From the NCBI RefSeq assembly GCF_000787575.1, contig NW_012236517.1, positions 375,272 through 439,271 of the forward strand: a DNA stretch of 64,000 nt, given 5' to 3'. A model generated the notes under the pieces. The model was not told where the DNA came from and did not search any database. It was given only the letters and a program-made list of their open reading frames with translations. Both the position numbers and the translations under genes were made by a program. Shown in pieces: positions 1 to 11,992 of the stretch (within the stretch, counting starts at the first letter, position 1; every line of letters starts with the position of its first letter). Source of the stretch: Acytostelium subglobosum LB1 (taxonomy: Eukaryota > Evosea > Eumycetozoa > Acytosteliales > Acytosteliaceae).

Positions 1-1015
1 CGAGGTCATTGTTCCACTTTTGATCGATGAGTGAGAAGCGAGAGTATGTGCTGGGTGATCCTTGACCGCCAAACACATAGACATTGCCTCGTGCGTAGAC
101 AACCGATCTTGATATGCGCTTTCTTGGTGTGCACTTGTCATTGATCACAGTCCACTCACCAGTGTCCAATGAGAGCATCGAACATGAGTCCTTCCAGAAT
201 GAGAAGATGTGATTCCTGAATCCATGTTCAATCATTGTTGGTTGGTCCTCGAAGAAGTACTTATCAAAGAGTTCCACGAAATCTCTCTCCAACAAATAGG
301 AATTAAAATACATCCGTAATGGTCTTGTGACAGTATGAACAGCCTGAGTGGCTTGTGATGCTCTTCGAACAAAGTCCAACAGTTGATCATCACCAATCGT
401 GACATTATCGTCGCATGGCTTGAACTGTTTGTCGATGAATTGATCCATTGACTTGGATGTTTTGATCGATCGCACCAATGTACTCATAACGTCAACTCCA
501 TCGCCATCTTCATCATCATTGTGATTGATGTCATTCACATTGTTGTTGGTGACATTTGTATTGATATTGGCAACCTCATTGATGATGTTGTTGATTGATG
601 TTGTGGTATCGTCAAGCTCATCATCCAGTTTCTTCTTGAGCCTCTGCTCCTTCCTCATAAGATGTTCATGCAACTCTCTGAACTGATTGGCGACACGTCT
701 CTTTGACATCTGAATGGTGTCGTATGACCATGCCAATTGTTGCAATGTGTCCCAGAGTGTGTCGAGTCGAGCATTGAACCTCTTTATCCTCTGGTTGTCA
801 CTGGTGAACTGTGTCTTCAAGCTGTGGACATGCTCAACCTCATGCTTCATATGTTGAGTGGTGAGACACACTGTGCAGATGAGCTCATTGCAGTCATAGC
901 ATATAACCTTCTGTTTCTTGTTATGAATCGAACATCTGAGTATATCATCATCAACATCACCATCACCATCATTATCATTCTTCCGTTTTATATTACTATT
1001 GCCACATACTTCCAT
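1..1015 (-). CDS. B-box/Kelch family protein, 3' part beyond the window
   Basis: Partial member of the B-box plus Kelch family; the C-terminal half lies outside the left edge. Reading the minus strand from the ATG at 1013-1015, the frame stays open for about 338 codons. It shows an acidic leader, the eight-ligand B-box zinc finger (C-x2-H-x7-C-x2-C-x4-C-x2-C-x4-H-x2-H), the helical segment with TTTSINNIIN, the VRSIKTSKSMDQF linker and the first Kelch blade (YVFGGQGS). The start aligns with the downstream paralogue at 1141-2733, only 125 bp away and in the same orientation, so the two are tandem duplicates. In animals B-box proteins are often TRIM-type ubiquitin ligases, but no RING finger is seen here, so an E3 role cannot be claimed. 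Confidence 0.85.
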   Translation of the reverse strand, partial: MEVCGNSNIKRKNDNDGDGDVDDDILRCSIHNKKQKVICYDCNELICTVCLTTQHMKHEVEHVHSLKTQFTSDNQRIKRFNARLDTLWDTLQQLAWSYDTIQMSKRRVANQFRELHEHLMRKEQRLKKKLDDELDDTTTSINNIINEVANINTNVTNNNVNDINHNDDEDGDGVDVMSTLVRSIKTSKSMDQFIDKQFKPCDDNVTIGDDQLLDFVRRASQATQAVHTVTRPLRMYFNSYLLERDFVELFDKYFFEDQPTMIEHGFRNHIFSFWKDSCSMLSLDTGEWTVINDKCTPRKRISRSVVYARGNVYVFGGQGSPSTYSRFSLIDQKWNNDL

Positions 1016-1140
1016 CGCACTCCTCTATCTCTATAACTAGCTACAAATACTTTGGACACCAAGTTGATCATTATTTTGTTTTATCTTCATCATTATTTAT
1101 TATTTATTATGATCATTTATATATCAGTCAGATCGATCGA

Positions 1141-2733
1141 TCAATGATAGATATGACATGTTCCAAATGATGCCCTTGACTCGACTGGGTCGTTGTCATC
1201 GAGTGATATCCAATTATGTTGCAACACTGAGTATCTTTCATTTTCTCCAGCTCCACCCAGCGCAACATAACCATGTGATTGTGTATAAACAGATGGCCAC
1301 CCTTTTGAATTCATTCTCATACTTTGTGGCGACTCCATAGTGGACAAGTCAACCAAGAGAGTGGACTTATCGCCCATCATGAACAAATGATCAAGGCCAT
1401 CATAACAAGAATGGATGGGTTCATTTGGAAGGAATTCAGTCTCGAGGGAGACATGACATATCTTGGTGACAGAGTTGAATTCCAAGATGTCTTTGAGTGA
1501 CACCTTATACTCGGCATCAACATAGCCACCAACGATAACGATCATACCGAGGCGGAAGAATGAGTGTGATGCTCTGGTGGGCACACTCAATCGTCCAACT
1601 GATGAGAATTGTTGAGTGTCAATGTTGAAACAATCAATTCGATCCAACATCTTGTCATTGTGGAATCCACCGACCAAGTAGATGAGCTTGTCACCATCGT
1701 AACATGTTGATATGCTTTCTCCACCATCGACACCGATGATCTCAAGGTCATTGTGCCACTTTTGATCGATGAGTGAGAATCGAGAGTATGTGTCGGCTGA
1801 TCCTTGACCGCCAAACACATAGACATTGCCTCTTGCATACACAACCGATCTGAATATGCGCTCTCTTGGTGTGCACTTGTCATTGATCACAGTCCACTCA
1901 CCAGTATCCAATGAGAGAATCGAACATGAGTCCTTCAAGAGTGAGAAGATGTGATTCCTGAAGCCATGTTCAATCTTTGTTGCTGCGTTCTCGTAGATGT
2001 ATTTATCAAAGATTTCCACCAAGTCGTTCTCCAACATATATGAATTAAAATATGTCCGTAATGGTCTTGAAACAGTGTGAATAGCCTGAGTGGCTTGTGA
2101 TGCTCTTCGAACAAAGTCCAACAGTTGATCACCATCGCACGTGACACCATCGTCGCACGGCTTGAACTGTTTGTTGATAAATTGATCCATTGACTTTGAT
2201 GTTTGAATCGATCGCACCAATGTATTCATCACATCAACACCATCGCCATCTTCAACTTCACCTTTGTAATTGATGTCGTTCACCTTGTTGTTGGTGGCGT
2301 GTGCTTTGATGTTGGCAATCTCATTGATGATGTTGTTGATTGATGTTGTGGTCTTGTCAAGCTCATCGTCGAGGTCCTTCTTGAGCCATTGCTCCTTCCT
2401 CATGAGATACTCATGCATCTCTCTGAACTGATTGGCGACACGTCTCTTTGACATCTGAATGGTGTCATAGGACCATGCCAATTGTTGCAATGTGTCCCAG
2501 AGTGTGTCAAGTCGAGTGTCGAACCTCTTTATCCTCTTGTCACTGGTGAACTGAGTCTTCAAGCTGTAGATATGTTCAACATCATGCTTATTATGTTGAG
2601 TTGTGAGACACACTGTGCAGATGAGCTCATTGCAATCAAAGCATATAACCTTCTGTTTCTTATTATGTATCAAACATCTGATTGTATCATCATTATCATC
2701 ATCACTCTTCTTACTGATATTACATCCGTCCAT
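1141..2733 (-). CDS. B-box zinc finger/Kelch-like repeat protein (530 aa)
   Basis: Intact family member. The ATG at 2733 (MDGCNISKK) is chosen because paralogues begin MDGCD, MDECN or MDACK; an in-frame TTG ten codons upstream is ignored. Zinc ligands are C20, H23, C31, C34, C39, C42, H47 and H50. Residues about 60-160 are predominantly helical and end in the family signature TTTSINNIINEIA. From about residue 280 to the end are Kelch/galactose-oxidase-like blades with GG pairs in YVFGGQGS, IYLVGGFHND, IVIVGGYVD and VALGGAGEN. It ends CHIYH. Known: B-boxes mediate protein contacts and Kelch propellers bind partners. Inferred: an intracellular adaptor. No signal peptide or membrane span is seen. 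Confidence 0.9.
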   Translation of the reverse strand: MDGCNISKKSDDDNDDTIRCLIHNKKQKVICFDCNELICTVCLTTQHNKHDVEHIYSLKTQFTSDKRIKRFDTRLDTLWDTLQQLAWSYDTIQMSKRRVANQFREMHEYLMRKEQWLKKDLDDELDKTTTSINNIINEIANIKAHATNNKVNDINYKGEVEDGDGVDVMNTLVRSIQTSKSMDQFINKQFKPCDDGVTCDGDQLLDFVRRASQATQAIHTVSRPLRTYFNSYMLENDLVEIFDKYIYENAATKIEHGFRNHIFSLLKDSCSILSLDTGEWTVINDKCTPRERIFRSVVYARGNVYVFGGQGSADTYSRFSLIDQKWHNDLEIIGVDGGESISTCYDGDKLIYLVGGFHNDKMLDRIDCFNIDTQQFSSVGRLSVPTRASHSFFRLGMIVIVGGYVDAEYKVSLKDILEFNSVTKICHVSLETEFLPNEPIHSCYDGLDHLFMMGDKSTLLVDLSTMESPQSMRMNSKGWPSVYTQSHGYVALGGAGENERYSVLQHNWISLDDNDPVESRASFGTCHIYH

Positions 2734-3079
2734 CTTTATTATTAGTAACAAATTAATAATCAAAGAATGTTCGCAATTACATTCACTAGAGAAATCGAGA
2801 ATTCATCTTGAGATACGGAATTTATTATAAATTCTGATTACCCTGGGTATTAGAATTCTTTCCGGGATATCATCAGCTAGAATATAATTTATAATTAAAC
2901 CAAAAATGATAAAACTAATAAATAAAAGAAATTTAGTCTTCATATTCTTGAACCTATTATATTATTATTATTAGTAAGTATAATTGGAGTTATAATTATT
3001 TAATTGATAGATAGATAAATTGATTGAATGTTCTTGGTCACTAATAATATAAAATTCTACCATCTGTATCTCATTCATT

Positions 3080-3115
<36 letters not shown>

Positions 3116-3414
3116 TAGACTCAAAGTTGATGGTAATAAATTAATAATACTTGATTCAATATTTTATAAATAGATCGATGGGAAATATATAAATTGTTTA
3201 ATTATTATGGGGATATCCATTTTACAACACTAATGTCAATATATGTGTGGCGGTAATACAAATATTGTTTTGGTAAAGGTACAGTTTATTATAATAAATA
3301 ACCTGGACAGGATATCGGCCATGGTTGAATCTTATATGTATGTGTGTGTATATATATGTATGTATATATGTGTATGTTTGTATGTATAATATAATAATAA
3401 TAATAATAAATGTA
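2734..3414. other. AT-rich intergenic region
   Basis: About 680 bp lie between the start of one minus-strand gene and the stop of the next. I see no coding exon. It holds a CAAT tetranucleotide run near 3082-3110, a TA/TG-rich run near 3335-3375 and an AAT run just before 3414. It should contain the promoter of the B-box/Kelch gene to its left and the 3' untranslated region of the membrane-protein gene to its right. Confidence 0.6.
3082..3110. repeat. CAAT tetranucleotide microsatellite
   Basis: About seven uninterrupted copies of the CAAT unit. Similar ATTG/CAAT runs recur in most intergenic spacers and several introns of this window, for example near 8425, 9120, 12690, 33450, 36225 and 58350. 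Confidence 0.8.
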
Positions 3415-4893
3415 TTAACGACCATCGGACAGACCATCATGTGTATGATTGGACAGCGTTGATCTGTTGCTCTGGTCCGACGATGATAACTCTGTTGATT
3501 TGGGCGAGGACGAGAGCGGGGCGTTCGTGACCGTGATCGTGGGTGCGCCAGTGGCGGCCGGGGTGATCGTGTCCAATTCGTCCAGCTCGTTGTCGATGCT
3601 GTTGGCGCGCTTGGACGACTCCTTCTCGGGGGTCGCCTTGCCGCTCAGTTTGCTGCGCAGTTGTTGGTAGATGTGACGATAGCCCAGGAAGACTCCTGTG
3701 AGCACAATAATGATGACCATCCAGCCAACCAGCAGCATGATCAGTGGTGTGACGGCCAGCTGCTCGTCGAGCTGACCGGTCTTCTTGTTGAAGAAGCGGA
3801 TGTTGGTGACGGCCAGCACAATGGACGCCCAGAACGACAGCGAGAAGAAGACGGTGCGCACTCGGTTGACCCAGGTCAGCAGGCATGGCTGGAAGAAGAT
3901 GTTGAGCGTCAGGAAGAAGAAGTTGATCACGACCACTGTTGAGATGTAGGCCCAGTACTTTTGATATCCAAAGGCCACACAGATGGCTCCCATGATGGCC
4001 TTGCCTTGCAACATGACAAACACGACCTTGGGCTTGAACTTGATGTCCGAGATGTTCTGTGTCTGCGACTGAGCGAACGAGGCGGCCGGGTAGTAGATGA
4101 TGAGCGCGATCATCGTGCAAACGAGGAAGGCGATGTGCTTGCCGCGCAGACATACGATCGACGAGTCGGCGTCCAGGGTGGCTTCGACACCGTTGGAGAA
4201 TGTGCAGCCAATGCCTGCCAACATCATTGTGATGACTGGGAAGTAGAGTGTGTTGACCAGGAACCAGAGGATCGAGTAGATGTTGTCCTGGTAGCGCTCG
4301 ACGACATTTGCGGCAGACTCGGCGCCGCGCTTGATGCCGTAGATGTAGATAAGGATACGGATGGCAATGACAAAGATGTAGGGCGAGAAGGCAATGACGA
4401 ACATCACCCAGTAGGCCACCTCAAAGTAGGGGCCGCGTGCGTATGGTGTGGCCACGTACTTGAACGCCTCAAAGTAGTTGGAGCCGAGGAAGGCGCCAAA
4501 CGTCGCGTTGAACGAGAACGAGCAGATCTGAAGGAACTCCACAAAGAGGCCCGCCATGGCCACGATGTTGGTGAAGTTCCAGCGCACGCCGTTGAAGGCC
4601 GGCGTCTCCCAGGCCTCCTTCGACGCGCCCAGATAGTACGTGCAGCACAGACAGAAGAACAGCAGTATGATGAATGTGATGAATGTCGCAAAGAAGATGT
4701 ATCCGCGTATCCTGACCGAGTCTGTGTTGATCAGTGTGCTGGTGAGGCAGCAGACCACCGCCGCCACCAGCGCCAATATGAAACAGAATGCGCCCAGCAA
4801 ATGATAAGGGCTCGATCTGATTGGTGACTTGACCGACTCTATCTCGTCGTCATCATCCTCGACCACGACTACCTTTTCATTCTTCTGTACCAT
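3415..4893 (-). CDS. Polytopic membrane protein, about ten spans (492 aa)
   Basis: Single-exon gene; the start is the ATG at 4893. After an acidic cytosolic-type leader (residues 1-30) there are about ten hydrophobic segments, roughly at 31-52, 63-85, 108-128, 158-185, 208-228, 252-270, 290-308, 314-334, 346-364 and 381-405. A hydrophilic Ser/Thr-rich tail of about 80 residues follows. No signal peptide or transporter signature was recognised. A loop between spans six and seven reads FAQSQTQNISDIKFKPK and may be a conserved core. Third codon positions are strongly C/G, unlike the AT-rich flanks, which suggests a well-expressed or constrained gene. It could be a channel or receptor, but the family is not identified. 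Confidence 0.85.
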   Translation of the reverse strand: MVQKNEKVVVVEDDDDEIESVKSPIRSSPYHLLGAFCFILALVAAVVCCLTSTLINTDSVRIRGYIFFATFITFIILLFFCLCCTYYLGASKEAWETPAFNGVRWNFTNIVAMAGLFVEFLQICSFSFNATFGAFLGSNYFEAFKYVATPYARGPYFEVAYWVMFVIAFSPYIFVIAIRILIYIYGIKRGAESAANVVERYQDNIYSILWFLVNTLYFPVITMMLAGIGCTFSNGVEATLDADSSIVCLRGKHIAFLVCTMIALIIYYPAASFAQSQTQNISDIKFKPKVVFVMLQGKAIMGAICVAFGYQKYWAYISTVVVINFFFLTLNIFFQPCLLTWVNRVRTVFFSLSFWASIVLAVTNIRFFNKKTGQLDEQLAVTPLIMLLVGWMVIIIVLTGVFLGYRHIYQQLRSKLSGKATPEKESSKRANSIDNELDELDTITPAATGAPTITVTNAPLSSSPKSTELSSSDQSNRSTLSNHTHDGLSDGR

Positions 4894-7800
4894 GGTAATT
4901 GTATATATGTTGTTGCTGTAGTTGTTGTGGTTGTTGTTGTGGTTGTTGTGTTGGGGGTTGTAGATGAGTTGTCGCGCTGTTGTTACTGCCTTTTCGAAGT
5001 ATTACACTGTGTCGACTACACTCGAATATGTGTCGTACTGTTTAGGTAATGTTATAATTGTTAATGCTACTGCAGTAATAATATTATTATCTGTTTGATA
5101 TCAATGTATGTATGTATGCTACAAATAAATAAGTAAGTTAAGTTAGTCTCTTTGTTTGTTGTAGTTTATAGATTGATTGACAGATTGATAGATTGATTGA
5201 TTATGAATGTTGTGATGAGTGTCACTCAATGTGTGATTGATCGAGATGTTTGGGGAGACTTGACAAAGACGATTGAACAAGTTATGTGTGTAGTATCAAG
5301 GTCCTCGCTGTCACTTCGAGATGAAAGTTAAAAATAGTGATGGTTGGGTGTCGTGTATCTGTTTGGTGGATTGATAGTGTTTTGATCGCGAGCCCTGAAG
5401 GCCTAATCTATTCAAACCTACTTGTTATCTAAAAGAAGGAAGAAGAAGTAATATCGCGCGCGCTTATATGTTTGTGTTGTATTTGTATAAATATATGTGT
5501 AATATAGTTTAAAAGAGGTCACAAGTACTATTACAACTTGGTCAGATGACAGGTTATCTTTCAGCGTGATATTTAACGATCAAAACACACAAAAATAAAT
5601 AAATAAAAGGACCTGAGGAGCTCCTTTCAGTTGGGGACCTTGCAAAACAGATCAAAAAGTAGTGTTGTGTGTGAGGGTGTTTGTGAGTGTGGTTTGATTG
5701 TGATTGGAATCACATAGACTTGCAAGAAGGTTGCAACTCCATGTATCACAGAGACACAAAGACTAGTGTGTGTATGTATAAGAGTGTGGTTTCGTTTCTT
5801 TGATGATGTCGATGGTAATCTGTTTATAACCCAATGGACAGTGCTTGGGCTTGCGCCTCAGACTTTGCAGTCCATGTCACCAGTCAAGATTGATAAATCA
5901 CGCGATGATAGATATCTATTTAAATGTGTTTATCATTGTGATGGAGGTAACAACTTACATTGATGTGATTATGAGGTCGGGTCAAAGTCGGAGTGAGTGA
6001 ATGGATTGATTGATTTAATGAATGATTCAAGAGTCTGGAAGGTTGGATAAGCTTGAAAGGTTGTTGCTGAATAAATATTGTCTGTCTGCTCGTGCAGGTA
6101 TGTCTTTGTATGTATGATTGATTACTACTAAGAGGTTAGAGGAAGAATGATTCAGTGGAATAGTACTACTAGTTCTATGTCTCACGCAACAAAGATCAGA
6201 ATGACAACGATCACATTAACCAAGTTGTAGAGGTTGTCAAAAATTGCGTAATGGGTCGTGATGGTCAATCACCAAGCAGTGACCATTGACCACGTTCGGC
6301 CAAATCCTATCCAAAGTCTCACCAGACTACAAGCACAAATAATCCGAAACGAGCTCTCATACGATCCAAAGAGTTTTTGATCCAAAAAAACCAAGTCCTA
6401 AAAATAGGGAACACTGCGTACCCAGTCATTTCGGTCCAAAATTATCATGATAGATGGTAAGGTGCAAATACAAGACTAACCGGTCCCTACATTGCCCGGC
6501 TTTGTGTTCTCACTTTCCGTGTCCAAGCTACTTCATTTCGTAGTTTGATGGTCGGACAAACTAAACTACGAGATCTACATCCCAAGTTGATGCAGACTGG
6601 AGTCTTGTGGACCCCAATAGTTGACCGTGTAGTGCACGCCAACATGGCTGGACCAAAGTAATAGGACCTTAGATTTGCCATCGGTACATCTCTAGAGCAT
6701 TAATGAATGAATGAATGAATTAATGAGTAGACTACCCTGGGAAGATCCATCTAGATCACGAGTAAGTATCAAATAGTATAGTCTGATCACTCTACAAAAA
6801 AAATCAATAGTTGGTCTTCTTATTCTAGAAAGAGAAAAGAGAGACACAGAGAAGGAAGGACCTTATTTGTTATAATAATGGTTGAATGATGACAATACTA
6901 AGGTCGTTCTTTAGTGACGATGGTGATGAATATTATTATTCCAGATTGATTGAATGCTTGATTTTGTATTTAATTTTTTTCAAATTATCTGAACGAAACG
7001 ATTAATCTTTCTCTCCGAGGACAATAACAGACCTCCCAGACGATGGTACGCATGGAGATACCTTTGTGGGGTGGATAGCTAGATTTGATCAATATGATCA
7101 CTCACACTTAGAGTGAGTGCAAACAAGACAACTAATAACCCCAACATTGCGAACCATTCACTTCCAGGCCCTCATCAACCAGTACCATCTTTGATTCATC
7201 AAACGACCTAGATATCGGTTGCTAGTTGTTGACCTTCTCACAATCTCTCTCACTCTATCAATCATTCATTGACCAAGTTGTTGACGAAAACAACGAACAA
7301 TCATTATAATTATAACATCTATCCATACATTGCAGAAGCTGGAGCAGTCATAGATCCTTTACCAACTTTATACATACATATATATGTTGCCAAAACCAAA
7401 ATAGTCTCTAATACATCAGCAGGTTGAAGGACATTGGGAACAGGCACAACANGGGAATTGGAACAAGACAGGATCAGCATCAGTCACCCACCCACCAAAC
7501 ACAGACACATACAAACACATATGCCTCTTTTAAAGATCGAGATCCACAAGCTACTTTAAAGGGTAAGTCTAATCAGTATTAGCAATATTCTTTTATGGAT
7601 ATATATGTACATTCACCGGAGTGAGTGAGTGTGGCCCACATGCACGCAACATCATCATGGATGGACGTATCTGCAGAACCATCATCTGTCCTTCCATCTC
7701 CATCCACACATCCATCCGTCCATCAATCTCATTCACTCTAGTATTGGCATCATACATACCCCCACATATGACATGGCATTCAACAACAGAAGTTTACCAC

Positions 7801-9210
7801 TATCTCAACTTGTCTTGACTTCACTTCCCTTCACTTCACATGACATCAGTTTCAGTTAACTTAAGTTTGCAATATATTTATATATACTTAACATACAAAT
7901 AAGTAGAAGTAGTATGTTTTGTTGTTGTTCATTCAGATCAGTCAGTTACATGGTTTGGTGTTTGGTGGTTGGTCGAGAGGACATGACCTAAACAGTTGGG
8001 AGTTTTTTGGTGAGTGTGTGATTGATCAACACAACACTGTTTTTTTGATGGTGAGTGAGCGAAAAAAAAAACATCGTTTGTTCTCAAAGTCAGCAGCTCA
8101 TTCAATACAACCTTTGGTAGGTCGATGAGTTGCCTGCCAATGCTCAACCGAACTCGCTCATGTATGCCCATCCCATCCATCACTACCCCACACACATCAC
8201 ATATATTACAACAAACAAACAAACACTCTCTCTCGATAGCATACACATAATATTACACACACACACATACAGATAATATAATATATAATATATATTATAT
8301 ACTATATTATTACTAGTATTATTAAGTTGTTTGTTTGACAACAACACCGGATTGAGTCAGTCAGTCATTCATTCAGTCAGTCAGTCGTGCAAGTTAGTGT
8401 GTTGTGTTTGTGTTGGTTGGGAGAGAGTCAATCAATCAATCACCATCACTTCACTTTACCACACTCACTCACATTCAAACACACTCACACACATACCGTG
8501 ACCGACACGCGGGTGTGTCCTCTCCTTCCTTACTTCCTTCTTCTTTAAAAAATTGATTGTGTTGTATCACTACACACTCTACACACGCACCACACATACC
8601 TACCTACCTACCAACCAACCAACTCAATCAATCAATCAACCTGACTGCTTGCTAATACAGTCAGTCCAGTCCATTCAGTCCAATCCAGTCCAAACCATCA
8701 AGTTGTGTATTCTGGTTCCAACTCCAACTCACACACACACACAAGTCGCGACGACACTCACCATTCATTCATTCACAAAACTCCCAACCTTGTATTAATA
8801 CGACGACAACTTGTTATAACAACAACAAACAACACACCACTGATCACCATCCACCACTGATCAGGCGCAGTATAGCAACAGCAACAGATAGCATAGCATA
8901 GCAACAGCAGCAGCAGCAACATTTGTTTAACTTCACACGTGTGGATATTAGGACTAAACAGCAACATAGCAGTCAGTCAATCAATCAATCAAGCTAGCTA
9001 GCCACGCACACCAGTCAATCAACCAATCAATTAATCAATCTTAACCTAATATCAATATCACATCTCGATCCTTAGATATCTCTATCTCTCAATCTCAGCC
9101 TTGATCATTCATTCATTCATTCAATCAATCAATCATATCAAATACATTGTACTTGTATCAAGCAAGATAAAGCAAAGAACGCGCACGAGATAGACATATA
9201 TACAACAAGG
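4894..9210. promoter_or_regulatory. 4.3 kb divergent intergenic region
   Basis: The longest gene-free stretch in the window. It separates the minus-strand membrane-protein gene from the plus-strand GATA-factor gene. Open frames here are short and without family features. The sequence is AT-rich with many simple repeats: CAAT/ATTG and ATTC runs near 6700, 8340-8440, 8620-8640 and 9105-9130, and a TA-rich block near 8270-8310. The part between about 6250 and 7450 is less repetitive. One undetermined base (n) lies at 7452. It probably contains both promoters and the 5' leader of the GATA gene. An unspliced noncoding RNA cannot be excluded. Confidence 0.5.
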
Positions 9211-11992
9211 ATGATGGACATCTCAGTGATGGATGACTCCCACTCTTCAACAAGTGGCAGTGACAACACTTCCGGAAACAGCAGCAATAGCATTTCCAAC
9301 AGCAACAGTAACAACAATAGTAACAACATTAATAATAATAGTAGTAGATTGTCACGTAATATTAGTGGCAGTAGCTCAAGTAGTCTGAGGAGCCTGCTCA
9401 ATATAAAGGACAGTAACACGTCGCCACCCCTGCAGACACAGGGCAGCCGCATCGGCGTCAGCAGCTCAAACAGCTTCAAGCGACTAAACTCAATCACACT
9501 GGGCGACCACGGCAGTCTGGAGGACCTGCTCAAGGGCTCGCTGCCAATGCTGTCCAACGGCGGCCCAAGCAGCAACAACCTGCTGCGTTCCAACACACCA
9601 CATCGCATCGAGCGCGTCAAGTCCAAGTCCAGTCTGGAAGACCTGCTGCTGGTGTCCGAGGACAACTGGCGCACGGCAACGCCCAACCGCATCACAAACT
9701 CCAATAGCAACAGTCTGGACGACATCTGGCGTGGCCTGACCTTCTCGCCCACCTACAAGAACAGCATGCCCTCGGCACACTCCTTCCTGGACAACGATGG
9801 CACCAATGGCGACTCGCAATCAGTGTCCACTCCCATGTCAATCCTGCCGTCATTCTCCTCCACCAATCTTAAAGACCTGATGGCGCCATCCAGCAGTGTT
9901 TCATCACTCAAGCCTCCAACATCCAGCGCAAGCGTCGACGCCAAGATTGCTGAGCGCGAGGCACGTGAGAAAAGCATAGATACATCGCCAACGGTGGCTG
10001 CGGCCAACAACACAAACAGTGGTGTTTCGCCAGACCTCCCCTCGCCACGCAAGATCGACATTGCTCTGCCTAGCGGCGCTGGTCAGCAGACAATGTTGGC
10101 GCCGTCACCACTTCGCATGACGCCCACCAAGATATCATCTGACATTGAATCATCAGAGTACAGCGATGCCAGCGATGGTAACAGCAACACCTCTCCAATA
10201 TCACCTCACTCTGAACAGTTAAACTCTGAGAAGAATGGTAACAATGTATGTTACCCGGCTAATGGATAATGGATAATGGATAATGGATACTAACTTCCAC
10301 ACTCACAAACACAGAGCCCAACAACTTCAACTGCAACAACAACAACAACAACAATATCTAATGCAACAACAACATCAACATCAACAGCAGCAACAACAAC
10401 ATATACAAGCTCAACACCATTATCAACTTCAACAACAGTATCACCAGCAACAGCTGCTTCATCAACAGCATGCTCTACAACAACAACAACAACAACAAGC
10501 ACAGCAACAACATGCTCTCCAACAACAACAACAGCAAGCACACCAACAACAACAACAACAACAACAGCAACAACAACAAACAAGCCAAACAGACACAAAC
10601 ACAAACAAAAAAGATAAGGAGAAGACTACCAAGTCATCCAAGCAGAAGACATCACCAACGCTAAAGACATCGACACACTCACAGAAGAAGCGCGCAAAGA
10701 TCGAGCCGGACAACAAGAAGGAGGACAGTCCGAGACAGGCTCAGCCTGCCTACCCCTCAGCCGCGGGCGCATACGGTGCCGGAGGCATGCAATCAGAGAT
10801 CGAATCCAGTCCATTCCGTGGCACCAACGCCTACGGCTTTTCTACAACGCCCGCCACTGCTGGACAGTATCCCAACTCATTCATTCAACCTCAACAACAA
10901 CAACAGGCGGCAGCGGCGGCAGCATCAGCGGCAGCAGCAGCAGCAGCCCTGCAGCAACAGAGACAGCATCAACATCTACAACAACAGCAACAACTTCAGC
11001 AGCAACAGCAACAACAACAACAACATGGAGAGATGAAGCGCGAGATGGACATCCCAGCATTGTGGAGCGAGATCAACAAGTACCTCAATGTGCTGATACA
11101 CACGACCACCAAGGCAACCAAGGGCCAGTCGATCGCCTTCCACGAGATCACTGAGGGCATCACATCGTGCCACGCCATCATGACTGACCTGTCAGAGATC
11201 ATGAAGGCTGCCAACCCAATCGATCCCAACACCTACTCGATGATGGTGCAGAGCGGCAAGATAACGCCACCCGGCATGTCATCGATATCCAACACACCGA
11301 TCCTTGGCAGCCAGGCGCAGGTTGCGCCGTTCTACGCACAGATGATGGCTCAGAGCCCGCAGCACATGCCACCCGTGATGCTGGGCGCATCACCCGGCGT
11401 TCAGGGCCAGGTCTACCCCAACCACATGCTGCCAGACTCGATATACTACAACCCAGCCGCTGCTGCCATGATGAATAAGCACATCTTGAGCGGGCAGATG
11501 ACGCCCAACTCTTCGTTGGGTGGCCCTGCCGTGGGCGGCCTGTACAACAACATACCATCCAAGAAGCCACCCAGAAGGAGAAAGCCAAGATTTGGCGATA
11601 CCGAGCTGACGTGCCACCAGTGTGGCGTCACTAACACACCAGAGTGGCGTCGTGGACCAAATGGCGCCAAGACGCTGTGCAATGCTTGTGGTCTGGCGTG
11701 GGCCAAGTCGATGAAGAATGAGAAGCAGAAGGAGATACTGGCCATGTCGTCGTCTGTGGATGGCAAGAAGACAAATGGCAAACCTGAGGACCTAAACAAC
11801 AGTAGAACAGATTTAGCATCTATGGATGATGACAAAGAGGATGATGAGGATGACGATGATGATGAGGATGATGTTGAGACAATCAGTGGCAGTGGCCATC
11901 AATCACACGAACAGCAGCAACAGCAACAACAGCATCAACAGCATCAGGTGATACAGACACATCCCCAGCCTCTCGTCACCTATCCCAATTAA
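9211..11992 (+). CDS. GATA-type zinc finger transcription factor, two exons, poly-Q/N/S rich
   Basis: Exon 1 begins at the ATG at 9211 and encodes a Ser/Asn-rich region with repeated SLEDLL-like motifs. Exon 2 encodes long Gln tracts, a poly-Ala run, a basic stretch, a conserved-looking helical block ([14 protein letters not shown]) and one GATA finger of C-x2-C-x18-C-x2-C type at about nt 11611-11690 ([18 protein letters not shown]). An acidic Asp/Glu run and a Gln tail follow. The exons are in different frames; between them lie a TACTAAC branch-like site at 10288-10294 and a CAGAG acceptor. A frame-consistent choice is intron 10238-10316 (79 nt), giving about 900 aa; the GTATGT at 10246 does not keep frame with this acceptor. 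Known: GATA fingers bind GATA DNA and several regulate dictyostelid development. Which paralogue this is cannot be told. Confidence 0.8.
10238..10316 (+). other. Probable intron of the GATA factor gene
   Basis: Donor GTAACA at 10238, branch-like TACTAAC at 10288-10294, acceptor AG at 10315-10316. This pair joins the two frames through one Ala codon. A stronger-looking donor GTATGT at 10246 ends exon 1 in phase 0 and does not match the frame of exon 2 with either nearby AG, so the exact boundary needs transcript evidence. Confidence 0.5.
10330..11030 (+). repeat. CAA/CAG repeats coding for Gln tracts
   Basis: Dense CAA/CAG triplet tracts, mainly at about 10330-10590 and 10885-11025, encode polyglutamine with His and a short poly-Ala (GCN) run. 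Mixed CAA and CAG codons show the tracts are not a single pure microsatellite. Typical of dictyostelid transcription factors. Confidence 0.85.

Noticed and set aside
3437-4827. Long antisense and alternative-frame readings across the polytopic membrane-protein gene
   Set aside because: They result from C/G-rich third positions of the real gene and have biased, low-complexity composition.
6487-6681. 64-codon minus-strand frame in the long intergenic region
   Set aside because: No family features, no splice support and ordinary composition; likely chance.
7452-7452. Undetermined base
   Set aside because: A sequencing ambiguity in intergenic DNA, not a biological signal.
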